From positions 62,001 to 126,000 of the forward strand of contig NZ_FTMG01000007.1 in NCBI RefSeq assembly GCF_900155965.1: a DNA stretch of 64,000 bases, written 5' to 3'. Under the pieces are notes generated by a model. It was not told where the DNA came from and searched no databases. It saw only the letters and a list, made by a program, of their open reading frames with translations. Origin of the DNA: Mucilaginibacter lappiensis (GTDB lineage: Bacteria; Bacteroidota; Bacteroidia; Sphingobacteriales; Sphingobacteriaceae). Positions 17,509 through 25,679 of the stretch are shown piece by piece. A program made the position numbers and the translations under genes. Numbering within the stretch: the first letter of the stretch is position 1; the number at the start of each line of letters is the position of its first letter.

Positions 17509-18909
17509 TTAAAAATTATTAATGAATATGCCAAAATCGCCTGTAGCTGCCGATTTAAACAGCAGGGCCTGCCATACATTGTTTAAGGCAATGTAACGGT
17601 CAACCTCGGCACGGTTCAATGTATAAAGAGCCTGGGTAAAATCAACAATGTTGGCCAGTCCGTTTTTATATAAGGTATACTTCTGCTTATAAGCATCGCT
17701 TGCGGCCGAAACCTCAACCGGTACCTCGCGGTAATTTTTCAAAGAGTTACCGATACGGGTTTGCGCCAATGCCAGCTGTGCTGTCAGTTGCTGCTCCACC
17801 AGGTCGTAATCATTTTTAAACTGCTCCGAGGTATACTTTTGCGACTGTACCTGGTAATGTACCCTGAACGGACTGGTAATGTTCCAAACCATGGCCACGC
17901 CAAACAGGTAGTTGTACCGGGTTGGATTGGCACCGGCACCATAACTGCTGTTAACACTGTTAGGGTTGGTGGTATAATCATAGTTAAAGCCAGAGCCCCT
18001 GCCCTGGTAAACGCCAAACAAGGTAAATGTAGGGTAACTGAAGGTTTTTAAATACTTGGCCTGTTCATCGCTTACGCCAATTCGGTTTTGCAAATAACGT
18101 AACTGCGGGTGATCTGCCAGTTGCACGGAACTTAAAGCTTCGAGCGTGGTAGGCAGCTTGGTAACAAAAGCGCTATCCAATAAGAAATCCTGCGCAGGGA
18201 TACCCAGGTACACCGAAAGCTGGTTGCTCTGATCCTGCACGGTTTGCTCCGTATTGGTCAGTGAAATTTTGGCATTGGATACTTCCGCGTTGGCTAAAGC
18301 CGAGTCAACACCCGGGTTCAGACCGTTCTTTACACGGGCAACTACCACCTTTTGCAGGTCTATGGCCCGGTTTAGGTTATCCTGCTGAGCTTTTGCCAGT
18401 TGTTGGGCCGCCAGTAAATTTAAATAGGTACTGGCCACGCGCACTTCATGTTGAAATTGTTCTTGTCCCAGGTCGGCCTGTTCGCGGTTAACGATGTTCT
18501 TTTGAACTTTGATGCGTTCATGTGATTTGCCAAAGCTGAAAAAATCCCAGCTTACGTTACTTAAATACAATGAACCGAATGCCGCGTTCCAGTTTTGATT
18601 AGCCTGGGCCGGGCCTGATGATGCTACGGATAAACCACGGTAACCATACAATGGTCCGTTTTGACCGTTGGCCGTTCCGTAATCCTGTTGTGCCGAGATG
18701 CTTACATCTGGTAAATATTCTGTACGTGTTTCTTTTAAGTATGCCTTAGCAGCGTTTAACTGATTAGCCTTGGATTTGATGGTACCGTAATTAGCGAGTG
18801 CCATTTGTTCAGCATCTTTGATGTTTAAAACTTTTTGCTGAGCCTGAGCCTGGTAGACAAATAAAACACCTAAAAACAGAAGTAGTTGTTTTGAAGGTAG
18901 ATTATACAT
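17509..18909 (-). CDS. TolC-family outer-membrane efflux channel
   Basis: The 466-residue protein has a signal peptide (LLLFLGVLFVYQAQAQ) and the two repeated OEP domains of TolC-type channels. Recognisable parts are AEQMALANYGTIKSKANQLNAAK near the start, RVKNGLNPGVDSALANAEVSNAK in the middle, and YKNGLANIVDFTQALYTLNRAEV near the end. It forms the outer-membrane tunnel for the pump encoded next. An in-frame start at 18984 exists, but the ATG at 18909 begins the signal peptide and follows the -7 element. It is the first gene of the operon. Confidence 0.92.
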   Translation of the reverse strand: MYNLPSKQLLLFLGVLFVYQAQAQQKVLNIKDAEQMALANYGTIKSKANQLNAAKAYLKETRTEYLPDVSISAQQDYGTANGQNGPLYGYRGLSVASSGPAQANQNWNAAFGSLYLSNVSWDFFSFGKSHERIKVQKNIVNREQADLGQEQFQHEVRVASTYLNLLAAQQLAKAQQDNLNRAIDLQKVVVARVKNGLNPGVDSALANAEVSNAKISLTNTEQTVQDQSNQLSVYLGIPAQDFLLDSAFVTKLPTTLEALSSVQLADHPQLRYLQNRIGVSDEQAKYLKTFSYPTFTLFGVYQGRGSGFNYDYTTNPNSVNSSYGAGANPTRYNYLFGVAMVWNITSPFRVHYQVQSQKYTSEQFKNDYDLVEQQLTAQLALAQTRIGNSLKNYREVPVEVSAASDAYKQKYTLYKNGLANIVDFTQALYTLNRAEVDRYIALNNVWQALLFKSAATGDFGIFINNF

Positions 18910-18912
18910 ATT

Positions 18913-18937
18913 GTGTATTTTATACACGGCAAAGGTA
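18913..18937 (-). promoter_or_regulatory. tolC promoter with GTGTA-N5-TACAC dyad
   Basis: On the minus strand TACCTTTG (18937-18930) is a perfect -7 element. The perfect dyad GTGTATTTTATACAC (18913-18927) lies between it and the ATG, at the likely transcription start. The same dyad arms occur near 39.4 and 42.4 kb. Confidence 0.6.
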
Positions 18938-18998
18938 GGGCTATAGGATGTATGAAAAAAATGAATTAATTTTGTCATAATCATTAGTAAAATTCATA

Positions 18999-19946
18999 AT
19001 GAATATAGCACTCCACCATTTCCGCTTAGTTGATACCATATCAAAAGAGGGAACTTTAACTAAAGCAGCCGCTACGCTTCACCTTACCCAGTCGGCACTG
19101 AGCCACCAGTTAAAGGAACTGGAAAAAGAGCTGGATATCGAAGTTTTTCATCGCGAAGGCAAAAAATTACATTTGTCTGAGATTGGCTACCGATTTTTGC
19201 GCAGTTCCGAGAAGATCATCGCCGAAATACGGTCGATGGAAGAGGATATTCGCAATTACAAGAACGGCAAAACCGGCAAGCTGAATATCAGTATGCAGTG
19301 CTACACGGCTTACCACTGGTTGCCGGGAGTTATCAAAGATTTTAAAAGCCAATGGCCCGATATTCAAATCAATATTGTATCAGATGCAACCCGCCGCCCG
19401 CTGGAGTACCTGATGCGCGGCGATCTGGACCTGGGCATTGTACGCACTCAAATGATAAATACGAAGATAACCTATGAGGCTATTTTCGAGGATCGCCTGA
19501 ATGTGATATTACCAGCCGATCATCCGCTGGCCAAAAAAGACGTGATCAATATCTGCGATTTTCAGGATCAGGATCTCATATTGGCCCTTTACGATCCCAG
19601 CTATCAGGATACCCCACTTATTGAAACCCTGATACAGGATCAACACGTAAAACCCAAAACATTAAACCGCATCCACTACACCGATGCTACCATCGAAATG
19701 GTAAACGCCGGTTTAGGCATCAGCGTAATGGCCGATTGGATAGTGAAACCTTACCTGGCCAACAGAAATGTGGTAGCCAGGCCCCTTCACCATAGTGTAG
19801 CCAAAAGAACCTGGTACGCCGCAACCTGCAAGGATAACCCGGTGATACAAAATTTCCTGGCCTGCTTAAAACTCTATTTTGCCCAGAACCAAATGTGCAT
19901 GGAAGACGAACATTTTGAAGAATTACTGGAACTACAGGTGGTGTAA
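18999..19946 (+). CDS. LysR-type regulator, MetR-like
   Basis: The 315-residue protein has a winged HTH at the N-terminus (GTLTKAAATLHLTQSALSHQLKELEKEL, about 17-44) and a periplasmic-binding-like effector domain. The HTH words TLHLTQSALSHQ, the WLPGVIKDF segment and the Cys of SMQCYTAYHW resemble MetR, which senses homocysteine in enterobacteria. It is divergent from the tolC-pump-adaptor operon with an 89-base spacer, the usual layout for a LysR activator of its neighbour. Effector and target are inferred from position only. Confidence 0.88.
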   Translation: MNIALHHFRLVDTISKEGTLTKAAATLHLTQSALSHQLKELEKELDIEVFHREGKKLHLSEIGYRFLRSSEKIIAEIRSMEEDIRNYKNGKTGKLNISMQCYTAYHWLPGVIKDFKSQWPDIQINIVSDATRRPLEYLMRGDLDLGIVRTQMINTKITYEAIFEDRLNVILPADHPLAKKDVINICDFQDQDLILALYDPSYQDTPLIETLIQDQHVKPKTLNRIHYTDATIEMVNAGLGISVMADWIVKPYLANRNVVARPLHHSVAKRTWYAATCKDNPVIQNFLACLKLYFAQNQMCMEDEHFEELLELQVV

Positions 19947-19978
19947 AGACCTTCTAATAATCGTGACAGAGCGTAGAC

Positions 19979-20143
19979 GACTCACCGCGTCTGCACTCCG
20001 CTGGACGCCCCTCTCTCCCGCTTCGCAGCAAAGAGGGTGGAGAATTTGTGTGTTTTTCCTTTTGTTTACGATCATTCTCAAATCCCCTCTTTCCGCCGCA
20101 GGCGAAGAGAGGGTGACCAAGCGCAGCGATGGTCGGGTGAGTC
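19979..20143. repeat. 165-bp palindromic element with GACTCACC/GGTGAGTC ends
   Basis: GACTCACC (19979-19986) and GGTGAGTC (20136-20143) are exact complements. Inner words CCCTCTCTCCCGC...AGAGGG and CCCTCTTTCCGCCGC...AGAGAGGG pair further in. The element occupies the promoter and 5' region of the GH8 gene. A diverged half copy is at 45866-45918. Confidence 0.7.
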
Positions 20144-21303
20144 AAGTGGTCTCCATGCCCTTCCCTCAGCATTACCCCTACACCAAAGGCACCATCAAGC
20201 CAAACCACCTCCCCCAGCAGCAACTGGATAAACAGGTGGAGGTATTTTATGACCAGTGGAAAAAACGGTATGTAAAACCCAGCTGTAGCCCCGGTCAATA
20301 CTACATTTGGTTTGAAAGAAAAGGTAAGGAATGTGTATCCGAAGGTCAGGGTTATGGTATGATCATCACCGTACTGATGTCCGGGTACGACAAGAACGCC
20401 CAAAATACTTTTGACGGTCTTTACCAATATTACAAGGCCCATCCGGCTAAAACATCACCCTATCTCATGGCCTGGGCACAGGTAAAGGGCTGTAAAGATC
20501 TTGACCGCAGCACCGCTACCGATGGGGATATGGACATTGCCTATTCTCTGCTGCTGGCCGCCAAACAATGGGGCAATACCGGGAGCATCAATTATCTGCA
20601 CGAGGCTCAAAATAGCATTGCGGCTATCATGCAGCATGAAATCAACCCAAAAACTTATTCTGTTTTACTAAGCGACGCTATTGAATACGATAGCGCCGAC
20701 TACTTTGACACCCGTTCGTCCGACTTTATGCCGGCGCATTTTAAAGCCTTTGAGGCCACTTTACATAACGGCAAGTGGAAATCAGTAACCGATAATACTT
20801 ATCGCCTCATTGCCACCATGCAGGCCCAATACAGCCCGGAGGCAGGCCTGGTGCCTGACTTTATCCGCAGTGTGAATAAGGCACCTCATCCGGCGCAACG
20901 CAATTACCTCGAATCGCCCTATGATGGTTTTTATAACTATAATGCCTGTCGTGTACCCTGGCGCATAGCCAGCGACTATTTGTTATATGGCGATAAACGG
21001 GCTAAAACCTTCGCCGATAAAATAAACCACTGGATCAGGGAAACCACCAATGGCAATCCCGATAATATTTCGGCGGGATATACGCTGGCCGGCAATGATA
21101 TCAAAGGGCGATATTTTGAAGCACTAAGTTTTATAGCCCCCTTTGCCGTATCGGCCACGGTTGATTTAAATAACCAGCATTGGCTCAACAAACTGTGGGA
21201 TTACCTAATAGCCTTTAAGCTAAAAGATTACGATTATTATGACAACAGTATTAAAATGCTGGATATGATCATCGTTTCGGGCAACTACTGGAAAGCATCT
21301 TGA
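20050..21303 (+). CDS. Glycoside hydrolase family 8 enzyme, uncertain start
   Basis: From YPYTKGTIKPNHLPQQQLDK onward the protein matches GH8 endoglucanases and related xylanases, which cleave beta-1,4 glycans by inversion. The general-acid Glu lies in KECVSEGQGYGM and the Asp region in ATDGDMDIAYSLLLAAKQWG; YNACRVPWRIASDYLLYGD is also typical. The start is uncertain: GTG at 19963, GTG at 20050 and ATG at 20155 are all in frame. The GTG at 20050 gives a hydrophobic leader (FFLLFTIILKSPLSAAG) that is encoded by the inserted palindromic element. The ATG at 20155 gives a 382-residue enzyme without a signal peptide. The catalytic domain itself is intact. Confidence 0.8.
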   Translation: MFFLLFTIILKSPLSAAGEERVTKRSDGRVSQVVSMPFPQHYPYTKGTIKPNHLPQQQLDKQVEVFYDQWKKRYVKPSCSPGQYYIWFERKGKECVSEGQGYGMIITVLMSGYDKNAQNTFDGLYQYYKAHPAKTSPYLMAWAQVKGCKDLDRSTATDGDMDIAYSLLLAAKQWGNTGSINYLHEAQNSIAAIMQHEINPKTYSVLLSDAIEYDSADYFDTRSSDFMPAHFKAFEATLHNGKWKSVTDNTYRLIATMQAQYSPEAGLVPDFIRSVNKAPHPAQRNYLESPYDGFYNYNACRVPWRIASDYLLYGDKRAKTFADKINHWIRETTNGNPDNISAGYTLAGNDIKGRYFEALSFIAPFAVSATVDLNNQHWLNKLWDYLIAFKLKDYDYYDNSIKMLDMIIVSGNYWKAS

Positions 21304-21349
21304 TATCGGATATCGGATATCGGATATCGGATGTTCGATTTCGGATTTA
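21302..21349. repeat. GATATCG tandem plus one TTCGGATTT half-repeat
   Basis: About four tandem copies of GGATATC run into GATGTTCGATTTCGGATTT, the same core as the ends of the pyrR/pyrB cassette. Only one arm is present. After it, 21370-21455 holds degenerate TTAGAATTTAG words up to the AraC gene. Confidence 0.65.
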
Positions 21350-21457
21350 AAATTCTGATTATTAAAAATTTAGAGCTTAGAATTTAGTTTTTAGGATTTA
21401 GAATATTCGGTTTTAAGATTTAGAATTTCGATCTTAGTGTTTAGAATTTTAGAATCA

Positions 21458-21880
21458 ATGGAACAATACGAGAAAATGTATTTGTACAAACGAATAGTTC
21501 AGGCAAAACTATTCATCGACAGTCATTTCTCCGAAAATATCGACGTTTCCAACATTGCCGATGAAGCCTGCTTTTCGAAATATCACTTTATAAGACTCTT
21601 TAAATCCATATACGGCAAAACACCCCACAATTATCTCACAAAGGTGCGGATAGATCAGGCCAAATTATTACTAACCGAGGGCAAAGCCATCATAGATGTT
21701 TGTTTTCAGATAGGTTTTGACAGTCCTACCTCATTCACCGCGGTATTTAAAAAACTAGCTGGTAAAACCCCTTCTGCCTTTCAAAATGATCAAAAAATAA
21801 AGCAGCAGGCTATTCGTGTCAACCCGCTGTCGGCCGTTCCTAATTGCTTTGCAGAATCTCATGGTTACATCAAAAAATAG
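21458..21880 (+). CDS. AraC-type transcription regulator
   Basis: The 140-residue protein is mainly a double-HTH AraC DNA-binding domain at the N-terminus: IDVSNIADEACFSKYHFIRLFKSIYGKTPHNYL is helix-turn-helix one and IIDVCFQIGFDSPTSFTAVFKKLAGKTPS is two. There is no separate sensor domain; about 30 residues with no known motif follow. It leads a closely spaced run with a VOC protein and a DUF1569 protein, so it may control that run. The ATG at 21458 is preferred over a GTG at 21437 inside the upstream repeat. Confidence 0.88.
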   Translation: MEQYEKMYLYKRIVQAKLFIDSHFSENIDVSNIADEACFSKYHFIRLFKSIYGKTPHNYLTKVRIDQAKLLLTEGKAIIDVCFQIGFDSPTSFTAVFKKLAGKTPSAFQNDQKIKQQAIRVNPLSAVPNCFAESHGYIKK

Positions 21881-21947
21881 CAATTTTCAAGAGGTGATAC
21901 TGTAATTCATTACCCATGTTTGTATGGTAAACCAATACATACAAAAA

Positions 21948-22361
21948 ATGATCACCAAAGTAACGCATATGTGCATTTATGTTCTGGATCAGAGCAGCGC
22001 ATACGATTTTTATGTAAACAAACTGGGTTTTAAAGTACACACCGATGCCCCTATGGGCGAAGGCGCCCGGTGGCTAACCGTAACCCCGCCCGAACAACCG
22101 GAGCTGGAAATAACCCTGTTCCTGGTTGCCGAAGGCGGTATGTTCGATAAGGAAACCGTAGGTACCATGACACACCTTATCAAAAAAGGAACGTTCGGGG
22201 CGGCAGTATTTACCTGTCACGACCTGCTGGCTACTTATGAAGAATTATCGGCAAAAGGAGTGGTATTTAAAAAGGTGCCAACAAAAGAGTTTTATGGCTA
22301 TGAAGCCTTGTTTACAGATGATTCGGGCAATTGGTTTTCACTCGCACAAATTGAATCCTGA
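21948..22361 (+). CDS. VOC (glyoxalase/bleomycin-resistance fold) protein
   Basis: The 137-residue protein has the two beta-alpha-beta-beta-beta modules of the vicinal oxygen chelate fold: HMCIYVLDQSSAYDFYVNKLGF near the start and EALFTDDSGNWFSLAQ at the end. Candidate metal ligands are the early His and the Glu of YEALF. The family includes dioxygenases, glyoxalases and antibiotic-binding proteins, so the substrate cannot be named. The start used is the second Met (MITKVTH), which begins the fold; the first Met at 21924 is also possible. It overlaps no neighbour and is 3 bases from the next gene. Confidence 0.82.
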   Translation: MITKVTHMCIYVLDQSSAYDFYVNKLGFKVHTDAPMGEGARWLTVTPPEQPELEITLFLVAEGGMFDKETVGTMTHLIKKGTFGAAVFTCHDLLATYEELSAKGVVFKKVPTKEFYGYEALFTDDSGNWFSLAQIES

Positions 22362-22364
22362 GCT

Positions 22365-22808
22365 ATGAAATCGATCTTTGACCAGGAAACAAGGGATGAA
22401 CTCATCAACAGGGTGAATTCATTGAACATCGATAGTAAAGCTCAATGGGGCAAAATGAATGTATATCAAATGGTAAAACATTGCACGCTTTGGGAAGACA
22501 TGATGCAGGGCAGGCAAAAATATAAGCGTCCGTTTATCAGTCACCTATTTGGCAAAATAGCGTTGCGGAGTGTAATGAAAGATGAATCACCTTTGAGGAG
22601 AAACACCCCTACTCTTCCGGAGCTTCGGATTTCGGGTGATGGCGATATGTTTCCGGAGAGAACGAAATGGATTTCTAAAATCCAGGATTACGCTCATTTT
22701 TCCGATCCCGGTCTTATACATCCTTTTTTTGGCACCATGACCGAGGAACAGATTGGATACATGGTTTATAAACACGTGGACCATCATCTACGGCAGTTTG
22801 GGGCGTGA
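22365..22808 (+). CDS. DUF1569 (DinB-superfamily) protein
   Basis: The 147-residue protein has the helical pattern of DinB-like domains, with MNVYQMVKHCTLW near the start and MVYKHVDHHLRQFG at the C-terminus. The spaced histidines of these two segments (KHC, HVDHH) are likely metal ligands. The family has no settled function; relatives are often thiol- or metal-dependent enzymes. It follows the VOC gene by 3 bases and is almost certainly co-transcribed with it. Confidence 0.78.
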   Translation: MKSIFDQETRDELINRVNSLNIDSKAQWGKMNVYQMVKHCTLWEDMMQGRQKYKRPFISHLFGKIALRSVMKDESPLRRNTPTLPELRISGDGDMFPERTKWISKIQDYAHFSDPGLIHPFFGTMTEEQIGYMVYKHVDHHLRQFGA

Positions 22809-22892
22809 AATAATGTATATTAATTGATACCTGATAAAATTGCCCGGTTCCAGCCTATAGGTGTTCGGATAATCAAAAAAAGTGGGAGACAG

Positions 22893-23150
22893 TGCGATTC
22901 CCCTCTTGAGAGTAATAGCCCATCATTAAACAATTGCCTAAAAAGGGTGTCATGCTGAGCACCGTCGAAGCATGGTGGGCAGGCCTCTACGCACGCCCTT
23001 CGACGGTGCTCAGGGTGACAGCCCCTCCTTTTGTGATATTATTGATGTATTATTACTCTCTTGAGAGGGGTGTAGGGGTGTGTTTCTCTACAATTGGTTA
23101 ACCTCACCCCTGCCAATGCACTATCCCGCGCCTCTCAAGAGGGGAACTTA
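22893..23150. repeat. Repeat-filled spacer with GTCAT-type element, copy 2
   Basis: The core at 22949-23020 has arms GTCATGCTGAGCACCGTCGA and its near complement, with an inner GCAGGCCT loop. It is flanked by CCCCTCTTGAGAG words (22900, 23053, 23131), which themselves form an outer inverted pair. No gene is seen in the 406 bases between the DUF1569 and YdeI-like genes. Confidence 0.7.
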
Positions 23151-23214
23151 ATCCCTAACATCTTTTTTGCACTACTGACATAGGGCTGTCACGCAACCCG
23201 CTGTTCTTTGTTTC

Positions 23215-23808
23215 ATGAAACAAACAATTCCCTCATCAAACAAAGAGCTGCCGGTACTTTCTTTTAAAACCTCCGGACAATGGGAAAAATGGCTGGAAAA
23301 GAACCATGAAAACACAGATGGCATCTGGCTGAGAATATTCAAAAAGGATTCGGGTATAAAATCCATAAACTATGCCATGGCCTTAGATATTGCCCTTTGC
23401 TTTGGATGGATAGATCGGATTAAAAAAAAGCTGGACGAGGTATCTTATATTCAAAAATTTACGCCAAGAAGGACCAGAAGTGTTTGGTCGTACCGGAACA
23501 CGGAGCACATCCAACGACTCATCACTAGCGGAAAAATGCGGCCGCCGGGTATTGCGCAGGTAGATATGGCCAAGGCTGATGGTCGCTGGGAAAAAGCTTA
23601 TGCCCCGCAACGGGAGATGATTATTCCGGAGGATTTTATCAAGGCGCTAAACAACAATAAAAAAGCTAAAGTCTTTTTTGATACCCTCAACAAGGGTAAC
23701 CTTTTTATCATATACTACCATTTGCATCAGGCCAAAACAATGCAAACAAGGGAGAGGAGAATTCAGCAGTTTGTGGCTAAGCTGGAACAGGGAGAAGTAT
23801 TAATATGA
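23215..23808 (+). CDS. YdeI/OmpD-associated family protein
   Basis: The 197-residue cytoplasmic protein carries the segments TSGQWEKWLEKNHENTDGIWLRI, DIALCFGWIDRIKKKLDE and FTPRRTRSVWSYRNTEHI, which define the YdeI-like family (sometimes called bacteriocin-protection proteins). The C-terminal part (FDTLNKGN... RERRIQQFVAKLEQGE) is the usual helical end. The biochemical role is unknown. The ATG at 23215 follows a TTCTTTG promoter-like word. It stands alone between two repeat-filled spacers. Confidence 0.85.
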   Translation: MKQTIPSSNKELPVLSFKTSGQWEKWLEKNHENTDGIWLRIFKKDSGIKSINYAMALDIALCFGWIDRIKKKLDEVSYIQKFTPRRTRSVWSYRNTEHIQRLITSGKMRPPGIAQVDMAKADGRWEKAYAPQREMIIPEDFIKALNNNKKAKVFFDTLNKGNLFIIYYHLHQAKTMQTRERRIQQFVAKLEQGEVLI

Positions 23809-23848
23809 TTAGTTTTAGCTGTAACAAATTTATTTTCGCCAATTGTAT

Positions 23849-23991
23849 AAACCCCTCCCTGCAACCGCACCAGCCAAACGCGCCCCTCCCGAGGGAGGGA
23901 ATTGAAATTTAACTGATCATGAATTAAATCTTAAAAGCCAGGGCTTCGTGTGATTCCTTCCCTCGGGAAGGGGAGGAAGGGGTTTCTCTAC
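23849..23991. repeat. G/C hairpins between convergent genes
   Basis: CCCCTCCCGAGGGAGGG forms one hairpin and CCTTCCCTCGGGAAGG another; ACCCCTCC and GGAAGGGGT pair over the whole length. It separates the YdeI-like gene and the amine oxidase gene and may end both transcripts. Confidence 0.6.
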
Positions 23992-23995
23992 CATG

Positions 23996-25312
23996 TCAAT
24001 TTATATTTATGCTCCGGATCGCCACCGCTACACCTTTTCCACTGGTTAAGGCTGCTTCTACAGTACCCATGGCTGTGCCTTCATAAAGATATTCGCCAGT
24101 GAAAAACAGCGTATCGTCTACCGGGGTATTCAGGGTATGGCGACAGGCAGCCGCATTAACGGTATCATAGGCGTATGAGCCCCGCGTAAATGGCTTGGCT
24201 GTCCAGTTGATCACCTGCCAGGTCTTAAGTCTTTGCCTCAGTTCATCTACCCCCAACCGGAAAATATTGGCTACCGATTGCAGACTCTCCATCAATATAT
24301 CCTCATCGCTCATCTCTTTCTTCGCTCTGGCCTCGGGCCCTCCTATCCAGCCGGTAAATACGCTGGACCGTTCGGGAAACTGTGTCCACCAAGTAGGTAT
24401 TTCTTCCTGTGAAAGCAGGTAGCCCATATGGTCAAGGCTCCGGCCAATGCGTATTTCGGTTTCTTCGCTGTACCAAAAAGGCTCGTCAAACTCCAATAAT
24501 ATTTTGATTACCGCGCCAAAACCCATGTGTTTTATAGCTTCCCGGTGTGCTTTAAGCTGCGGATGAAAAGTTATGGCGCCTGCTTGCCCTTCACTGGCCT
24601 TCAAAACACCAAGTGGTACAGCCAGTATCATCTGTTGGGCATGGTAGGCTGTTCCATCAGCTATGATGGCGCTCACCTTTCCGGGTTCCCAGTAAATATC
24701 TTTTACGATAGCATTTAGCAATATCTCGCCGCCATTGACTTTACATGCACCGGCCAGGTAATTCAACAAACTCACATATCCTCCTTCTACACGATGCTGG
24801 GCACTGTCATCATCGCTTTGCCATTCCTTCCTTAGGGCGAAGCAACTGGCTTTCTTCGGGTCACCGGTATCATAGCCCGACACAAATTGCCGTACCGAGG
24901 TCCTCATCCTGTCGTATTTATCACCGGAAAACTCTTTCGACATAAACTCATCGATACTGATATCCTGCTGCAGGCTGTTCAATTGATCGATGAGCAGATC
25001 CCAATGTTCAATAAATGATTCATCTTCCAAAAATGCGCCTTGATCGTACTGCACCATTTCTGCCGAAGCGGAACGATACTTAATACCGGCCTCATTTAGC
25101 AAGCCGAGCGTAACGGGCAAGTCGCCGTGTACAAACTCGGCCCCCAGTTCTGTATATTTCCTGGTACTGGCATCGTATTGCGTATATATCCGCCCACCGA
25201 TACGGTTATCCGCTTCCAGTACTATTACTTTTTTACCGGCATTGGCCAGTTCACGGGCAGCCATCAATCCAGCGGCACCAGCGCCTATGATCAGTATATC
25301 AGCAGTGTTCAT
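23996..25312 (-). CDS. Flavin monoamine oxidase-family protein
   Basis: The 438-residue protein opens with a Rossmann FAD site (ILIIGAGAAGLMAARELANAG) followed by EADNRIGGRIYT, the second dinucleotide motif. Substrate-domain elements include ELGAEFVHG and GEYLYEGTAMGTVEAALTSGKG near the C-terminus, which contacts the flavin. The family oxidises amines to imines, producing H2O2. No signal peptide is present, so it is cytoplasmic. A well-formed promoter stands upstream (-7 at 25336-25329, TTG at 25358-25356). It is transcribed alone. Confidence 0.9.
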   Translation of the reverse strand: MNTADILIIGAGAAGLMAARELANAGKKVIVLEADNRIGGRIYTQYDASTRKYTELGAEFVHGDLPVTLGLLNEAGIKYRSASAEMVQYDQGAFLEDESFIEHWDLLIDQLNSLQQDISIDEFMSKEFSGDKYDRMRTSVRQFVSGYDTGDPKKASCFALRKEWQSDDDSAQHRVEGGYVSLLNYLAGACKVNGGEILLNAIVKDIYWEPGKVSAIIADGTAYHAQQMILAVPLGVLKASEGQAGAITFHPQLKAHREAIKHMGFGAVIKILLEFDEPFWYSEETEIRIGRSLDHMGYLLSQEEIPTWWTQFPERSSVFTGWIGGPEARAKKEMSDEDILMESLQSVANIFRLGVDELRQRLKTWQVINWTAKPFTRGSYAYDTVNAAACRHTLNTPVDDTLFFTGEYLYEGTAMGTVEAALTSGKGVAVAIRSININ

Positions 25313-25328
25313 TAATGTATTTTGCGGG

Positions 25329-25358
25329 CAAAGTTAGGTTTTGTATCGATGATGGCAA
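25329..25358 (-). promoter_or_regulatory. Amine oxidase promoter
   Basis: On the minus strand TAACTTTG is an exact -7 element and TTG lies 19 bases upstream, the standard Bacteroidota spacing. Confidence 0.65.
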
Positions 25359-25399
25359 TAGATCGGTTTCGGTATCCCTCCATTTGTTTTTGTCCATAA

Positions 25400-25679
25400 A
25401 TTTTCGTACTTTTATATCTATATAACGGCCCGGTTTTCTTGTAAAAAGAGAGAACCGGGCCGTTTAGTTAAGCCCCAAACAAGGCCAAAAACTGACCGTT
25501 TGGAATGTAGTTATTTGATAGCCAAGTGTTTAATACTTTTTAAAGTTTAAAAAAAGCTTCAAAACTGTGTTAAAATTTGTTAAAAAGTGTTAAAATGAAG
25601 GTTTTTCGAGCAGCTTTAGACCTTTTTCACTCCATTTTTGAGCAGAAAAGTGTTAAAATTGAAGGTTTAAAAAGTTTTT
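25400..25679 (+). repeat. 280-bp structured element, left copy
   Basis: It begins with a promoter-like TACTTTTA (25407-25414, with TTG 20 bases before it). A 12-bp hairpin follows (AACGGCCCGGTT / AACCGGGCCGTT), then a CCAAAC/GTTTGG pair, then a block with GTGTTAAAA words, and ends in AAAAAGTTTTT on the stop codon of the cytochrome/FG-GAP gene. A second copy in inverted orientation is at 45549-45827. Hand alignment gives about 223 of 280 matches, with one 53-base block differing at a single position. Confidence 0.75.

Noticed and set aside
21302..21330. Tandem GATATCG array as a CRISPR-like repeat
   Set aside because: Units are 7 bases with no spacers and no cas genes in the window.
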